NCBI GenBank assembly: GCA_910585635.1
Contig: CAJUFE010000079.1
Location: 1 to 15,751, forward strand
Length of the DNA stretch: 15,751 bases
Reading direction: 5' to 3'
Source of the DNA: an uncultured Lachnospiraceae bacterium
Lineage (GTDB): Bacteria; Bacillota; Clostridia; Lachnospirales; Lachnospiraceae
Shown here: positions 12,912 to 15,751 of the stretch, piece by piece
Layout: each line of letters opens with the position of its first letter
How positions within the stretch are numbered: the stretch's first letter is position 1
Program-made: the position numbers and the translations under genes
The notes under the pieces: generated by a model
Databases searched by the model: none
The model's input: only the letters and a program-made list of their open reading frames with translations
Told to the model about the DNA's origin: nothing

Positions 12912-15500
12912 TCAGGCGTCCGTCTTGCGTTTCCTGTCTCCCAAAGCCAGTAAGGCCAGCCATGCACTGGAGATCATGGCCTCGATCGCCCACAGGCGTG
13001 GACCGTCACCGGTCTTGGGTACGTTCGCCAAGGGTACTTCCTCATCCGCAAGTCCGATCAGCGGGACCGGCTCCTCAGGGATCGCAGCCTCTGCCAGAGG
13101 CACGACGGGATCGTCGATCCCTACAGGTGCGGAAGTAGTAGAAATGGTAGTCGTTACACTGTCACTGCCCCGGCTGCGGTGGCTGCGGCCTCCACTGGTC
13201 GTAGACGTAGTGGTGCTGGGTACAGGAGTAGGTTCAATAGTCGTTCCACCGTCATCGGGTGTAGGTGTGGGTGTCGGTACATCTGTGTCCGTGTCGGCAT
13301 CCGCATCTGCGTCGGCGTCAGCATCCGCATCTGCGTCGGCATCCGCATCTGCGTCAGCATCCGCGTCGGCATCGGCATCCGCGTCAGCGTCAGCATCCGC
13401 ATCCGCATCAGCGTCAGCGTCAGCATCCGCATCCGCGTCGGCGTCAGCATCCGCGTCAGCATCCGCATCCGCGTCAGCGTCAGCATCCGCATCCGCATCC
13501 GCGTCAGCATCCGCGTCAGCGTCAGCGTCAGCATCCGCATCAGCGTCAGCGTCGGCGTCAGCATCCGCGTCGGCATCCGCGTCAGCATCGGCATCCGCGT
13601 CAGCGTCAGCATCCGCATCCGCGTCGGCATCGGCATCCGCGTCAGCGTCAGCATCCGCATCCGCGTCGGCATCCGCGTCAGCGTCAGCGTCAGCATCCGC
13701 ATCCGCGTCAGCATCCGCGTCGGCGTCAGCATCATCATCGCCTTCATCGTCAATCTTTTCCCATACAGCATAAAGCGTACGGTTGACCTCATCGCCTTTT
13801 GGGGTCTTCGCATCAATCTCCCAATCAAGGGTAAGGCTTGCACCGGAGCTTATATCTGCGTTTGTTGCGTTGGGATCCGTTGACCAGCCAAGGAACTTGT
13901 AACCTTCACGGCTGGGTTCTCCGGAACCGACTGTGATCTCTGCGGTAGTATCCGCAATACCTAGCTTGCTAGTCCCGGAAGGCGCATCCGTGCCCCCGTT
14001 CGCATCATAGTTAAGATGATAATCTGCGGTAGACTTGACCGTAAAGGTGTCCTTATATTTATGCCAGGTATGATCGCTGGGGATCGTTGTATACCGTCCG
14101 CAGCTGCAATAGCCTGACTCGTGCTGCACGTGGTAATTGACGTAATATTCAATCTCCACCGTGGTGATACCAGGCTTTATCGCGCTAAAAGTGGTCTTCA
14201 TACAGGGATAGGGATCGTCGTTGTCAAATTTCTCCTCTACATCATAACCTATGCCGCCGATAATGCCGCTCTCTCCAAGTTTCGTGGTGATCTCAGCATA
14301 GTTATCCGGGGTATACTGCGCAACTACATGCCCACAATACTGACCTACAATGGCATTTGTAGGCAAACGCAGAAAGAAACCATCGTCACCTACTTTTTTT
14401 GTGATCGTTCCGCCATCATTAGTCAGGTTGCCATTAGTGCCTATACTCCCATAGGAGTCGTTACCACTTGGATCGATCGTAACGCCATGCTTATTGACAA
14501 GTTCAAAATCAGTCCCAGGGATCTCCTGGATCTCAAATGTAGTAGAAGTCGATCCCATGGCATCGACTACGGCCTGGAATGACGCCACTGCTTTGTTATA
14601 GCCCTCTTCCACACCGGCAAACTCGGTCAGACCTTCATCGATCAACCTTTCGTATGCATCGATCGCCGCATTGACGAGAGCTCCTGCCTCTTCCAGATCA
14701 TCCGCTGTGATCTCAGGGATCCTGTTTACCGCATCCAGGAATGCCTTCACCGCATCGGGCGTCTCATCGATAGCAGGGGCTGCCGGAGCCGCAAGGTCTG
14801 CAGGAGCAGATGGGGCTGCCGGAGTAGACGGATCCGACGGTTCCGTTGGATCCGCGTCAGCATCCGCATCCATGTCAGCACCTGCATCCACGTCCGTGCC
14901 TGCACTCGCATCCGTATCCGCGCCTGTACCTGTCTCCGTATCCGTGTCTGCGCCTGTATCTGTATCCGTGTCTGCGCCCGCGCCTGTATCCGTGCCTGCA
15001 CCTGTCTCCGTATCCGTGCCTGTGTCTGTGCCTGTATCCGTGTCTGCGCCGCCTGCGCTCACATCCGTGCCTGTGCCTGTGTCTGTATCCGTGTCTGCGC
15101 CTGCGCTCACATCCGTGCCTGCGTCTGTGCCTGTATCCGTGCCTGCATCCGTATCCGTGTCAGCGTCTGTGCCTGTATCCGTAGCTGCGCCTGTGTCTGT
15201 ATCCGTGCCTGCGCTCATATCCGTGCCTGCATCCGTATCCGTGTCAGTACCTGTGTCTGTATCCGTGCCTGCGCCTGCATCCATACCTGTGTCAGTACCC
15301 GCGCCCACATCCATGTGGCCGCCCACGTTGCCACCCACATCGCCATTGCCCTCAGCCGTTCCTTCGGCCGAGACAGGAGTGGCTTCCTCTCCATCTGCCG
15401 CCAGCGCATTGACCGGCAGCATGCCCGCACACAGCACCAGGCACAGGAGCATCGCTAAAAAGCGGCTGTGCTTATACAGTTTCCGTTTCATAAGTTTCAT
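12912..15500 (-). CDS. sortase-anchored repeat surface protein (VPKTG), InlB-type repeat
   Basis: 862 residues. The ATG at 15500 has AAAGGAAG 6-9 nt upstream; the frame runs on to 15641, but that part overlaps the recombinase gene and lacks a signal. Order: Sec signal peptide about 1-34 (KRKLYKHSRFLAMLLCLVLC..., cleavage near NALA); acidic Thr/Asp/Gly repeat about 64-216; Pro/Ala linker 217-243; helical segment about 246-315 (two long helices, FIVAR-like spacing); beta-rich domain 320-490 with four Cys; InlB B-repeat/Listeria-Bacteroides repeat about 494-582 (YHLNYDANGGT...REGYKFLGWSTD...LYAVWEK); 73 Asp-Ala dipeptides 590-735; Pro/Thr linker; sorting signal VPKTG at 827-831 (13008-13022), hydrophobic span and RKRKTDA tail. 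It is a wall-attached adhesin or stalk-like protein, presumably anchored by the class B sortase encoded downstream. Ligand unknown. Confidence 0.95.
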   Translation of the reverse strand: MKLMKRKLYKHSRFLAMLLCLVLCAGMLPVNALAADGEEATPVSAEGTAEGNGDVGGNVGGHMDVGAGTDTGMDAGAGTDTDTGTDTDTDAGTDMSAGTDTDTGAATDTGTDADTDTDAGTDTGTDAGTDVSAGADTDTDTGTGTDVSAGGADTDTGTDTGTDTETGAGTDTGAGADTDTDTGADTDTETGTGADTDASAGTDVDAGADMDADADADPTEPSDPSTPAAPSAPADLAAPAAPAIDETPDAVKAFLDAVNRIPEITADDLEEAGALVNAAIDAYERLIDEGLTEFAGVEEGYNKAVASFQAVVDAMGSTSTTFEIQEIPGTDFELVNKHGVTIDPSGNDSYGSIGTNGNLTNDGGTITKKVGDDGFFLRLPTNAIVGQYCGHVVAQYTPDNYAEITTKLGESGIIGGIGYDVEEKFDNDDPYPCMKTTFSAIKPGITTVEIEYYVNYHVQHESGYCSCGRYTTIPSDHTWHKYKDTFTVKSTADYHLNYDANGGTDAPSGTSKLGIADTTAEITVGSGEPSREGYKFLGWSTDPNATNADISSGASLTLDWEIDAKTPKGDEVNRTLYAVWEKIDDEGDDDADADADADADADADADADADADADADADADADADADADADADADADADADADADADADADADADADADADADADADADADADADADADADADADADADADADADADADADADADADADADADADADADADADADADADADADADADTDTDVPTPTPTPDDGGTTIEPTPVPSTTTSTTSGGRSHRSRGSDSVTTTISTTSAPVGIDDPVVPLAEAAIPEEPVPLIGLADEEVPLANVPKTGDGPRLWAIEAMISSAWLALLALGDRKRKTDA
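13296..13733 (-). repeat. uninterrupted hexanucleotide repeat encoding 73 Asp-Ala dipeptides
   Basis: 438 bp made almost entirely of four plus-strand hexamers (GCATCC, GCGTCA, GCGTCG, GCATCT) in varied order. Every unit encodes Asp-Ala with synonymous codons (GAT/GAC; GCT/GCG/GCC). Longer blocks such as GCGTCAGCGTCAGCATCC recur several times, pointing to duplication of multi-unit blocks. The product is a highly acidic stalk immediately before the wall-anchor linker. The opposite strand is open as Ser-Ala repeats, which is a shadow. Confidence 0.97.
14853..15311 (-). repeat. imperfect Thr/Asp/Gly repeat near the N-terminus of the surface protein
   Basis: About 153 residues built from TD, TG, AG and DVSAG words (for example AGTDTGTDAGTDVSAG). 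Underlying DNA is a mosaic of hexamers such as GTATCC, GTGTCT and GTGCCT with longer blocks repeated. Unlike the Asp-Ala tract it contains many Thr residues, possible glycosylation sites. Confidence 0.93.
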
Positions 15501-15530
15501 AACATTCTTCCTTTGATTGCGTTTTATTAG

Positions 15531-15565
15531 GAAAACACACTGCCAAAGGGATTTTGTGCTTTGGC
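15531..15565 (-). terminator. hairpin after the recombinase gene
   Basis: GCCAAAG (15542-15548) pairs with CTTTGGC (15559-15565) around a 10-nt loop. On the minus strand it is followed by AGTGTGTTTTCC. It begins 5 bp after the recombinase stop, so it probably ends that transcript and insulates the surface-protein gene starting at 15500. Confidence 0.6.
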
Positions 15566-15570
15566 GGGGG

Positions 15571-15751
15571 TCAGCCCGCCTCGGCGGTGTCAGTGGTGTT
15601 GATTTCAATGTACTCGGCAATCCGGCGGAACTCGTCCGCAAACTTAAAATGAACGCTGATATTGCCGTTTTCGTAAACCTTGATATGGTCTACCAGTTCA
15701 ATCAGGATTTCGCGGGTCAGCTTTTCGATGTTCTGATATTTCGCAAAGGCT
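15571..15751 (-). CDS. large serine recombinase, C-terminal end (partial, runs off the window)
   Basis: The last 59 residues are visible, from AFAKYQNIEKLTREILIELV through DHIKVYENGNISVHFKF to a TGA at 15571-15573. This is the conserved C-terminal (DUF4368-type) end of large serine site-specific recombinases of the TndX/TnpX kind carried by clostridial conjugative and mobilisable transposons. Those enzymes integrate and excise elements and are often encoded at an element end. The catalytic N-terminal half lies outside the window, so intactness cannot be judged. The codons look less GC-rich than those of the genes to the left, consistent with a horizontally acquired element. It ends about 70 bp before the surface-protein start. 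Confidence 0.85.
   Translation of the reverse strand, partial: AFAKYQNIEKLTREILIELVDHIKVYENGNISVHFKFADEFRRIAEYIEINTTDTAEAG

Noticed and set aside
12901..13773. Long plus-strand open frame reading as Ser-Ala repeats opposite the Asp-Ala tract
   Set aside because: It is the antisense reading of a hexamer repeat that has no stop in this frame; it has no ribosome site or family match, while the minus-strand gene has signal peptide, domains and sorting signal.
13296..15311. CRISPR array suggested by dense repetition
   Set aside because: There are no unique spacers of constant length; the repeats are contiguous, in frame and encode protein.
15501..15641. N-terminal extension of the surface protein to an ATG at 15641
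   Set aside because: It would overlap the recombinase coding end in another frame and place 47 residues before a complete signal peptide; the ATG at 15500 has a good ribosome site.

Overview
The window looks like a chromosomal accessory region of a GC-rich anaerobic Firmicute, most likely a gut Clostridia / Lachnospiraceae-type bacterium. This is inferred from strong AGGAGG-type ribosome sites, a class B sortase with a VPKTG-anchored surface protein carrying an InlB-type repeat, a DUF6718-like small protein, a Mo-bis-MGD reductase of the kind common in gut anaerobes, and the tail of a large serine recombinase of the conjugative-transposon type. No rRNA, tRNA or CRISPR array was seen.

Layout. 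(1) 43-3630: a cytoplasmic-looking molybdopterin oxidoreductase (minus) and a LysR regulator (plus) are divergent. Their shared intergenic region holds overlapping divergent promoters and a perfect palindrome with the LysR T-N11-A pattern, centred about 64 bp upstream of the predicted oxidoreductase transcription start. A small membrane protein (3655-4020) follows the regulator. (2) 4160-8775, all minus: a ROK-family sugar kinase with its own good promoter, an SGNH-like membrane-anchored protein, a DUF6718-like protein and an AlgI-type MBOAT acyltransferase. The MBOAT plus SGNH pair suggests O-acylation of an envelope polysaccharide. The ROK gene is cut short by an in-frame TAG; 24 further codons after it read like the missing family C-terminus. 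(3) 9058-9570 (plus): a conserved Firmicute protein of unknown function, followed by a clear hairpin. (4) 9809-15500, all minus: a surface-display module. In transcription order it has a repeat-rich VPKTG surface protein, a strong terminator-like hairpin, a membrane-anchored protein with a probable alpha/alpha-toroid domain, and a class B sortase whose membrane-to-catalytic linker is seven 14-residue repeats. (5) 15571-15751: the C-terminal end of a large serine recombinase runs off the right edge, so a mobile-element end lies just upstream of the surface gene.

The surface module is the best candidate for an uncommon system. A sortase, one repetitive substrate (73 consecutive Asp-Ala dipeptides and a second Thr/Asp/Gly repeat) and an extracellular putative carbohydrate-active protein sit together beside a recombinase. 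A second theme is that three separate genes (MBOAT, sortase, surface protein) carry in-frame tandem repeats of different unit length (36 bp, 42 bp, 6 bp), suggesting that envelope proteins here vary in length.
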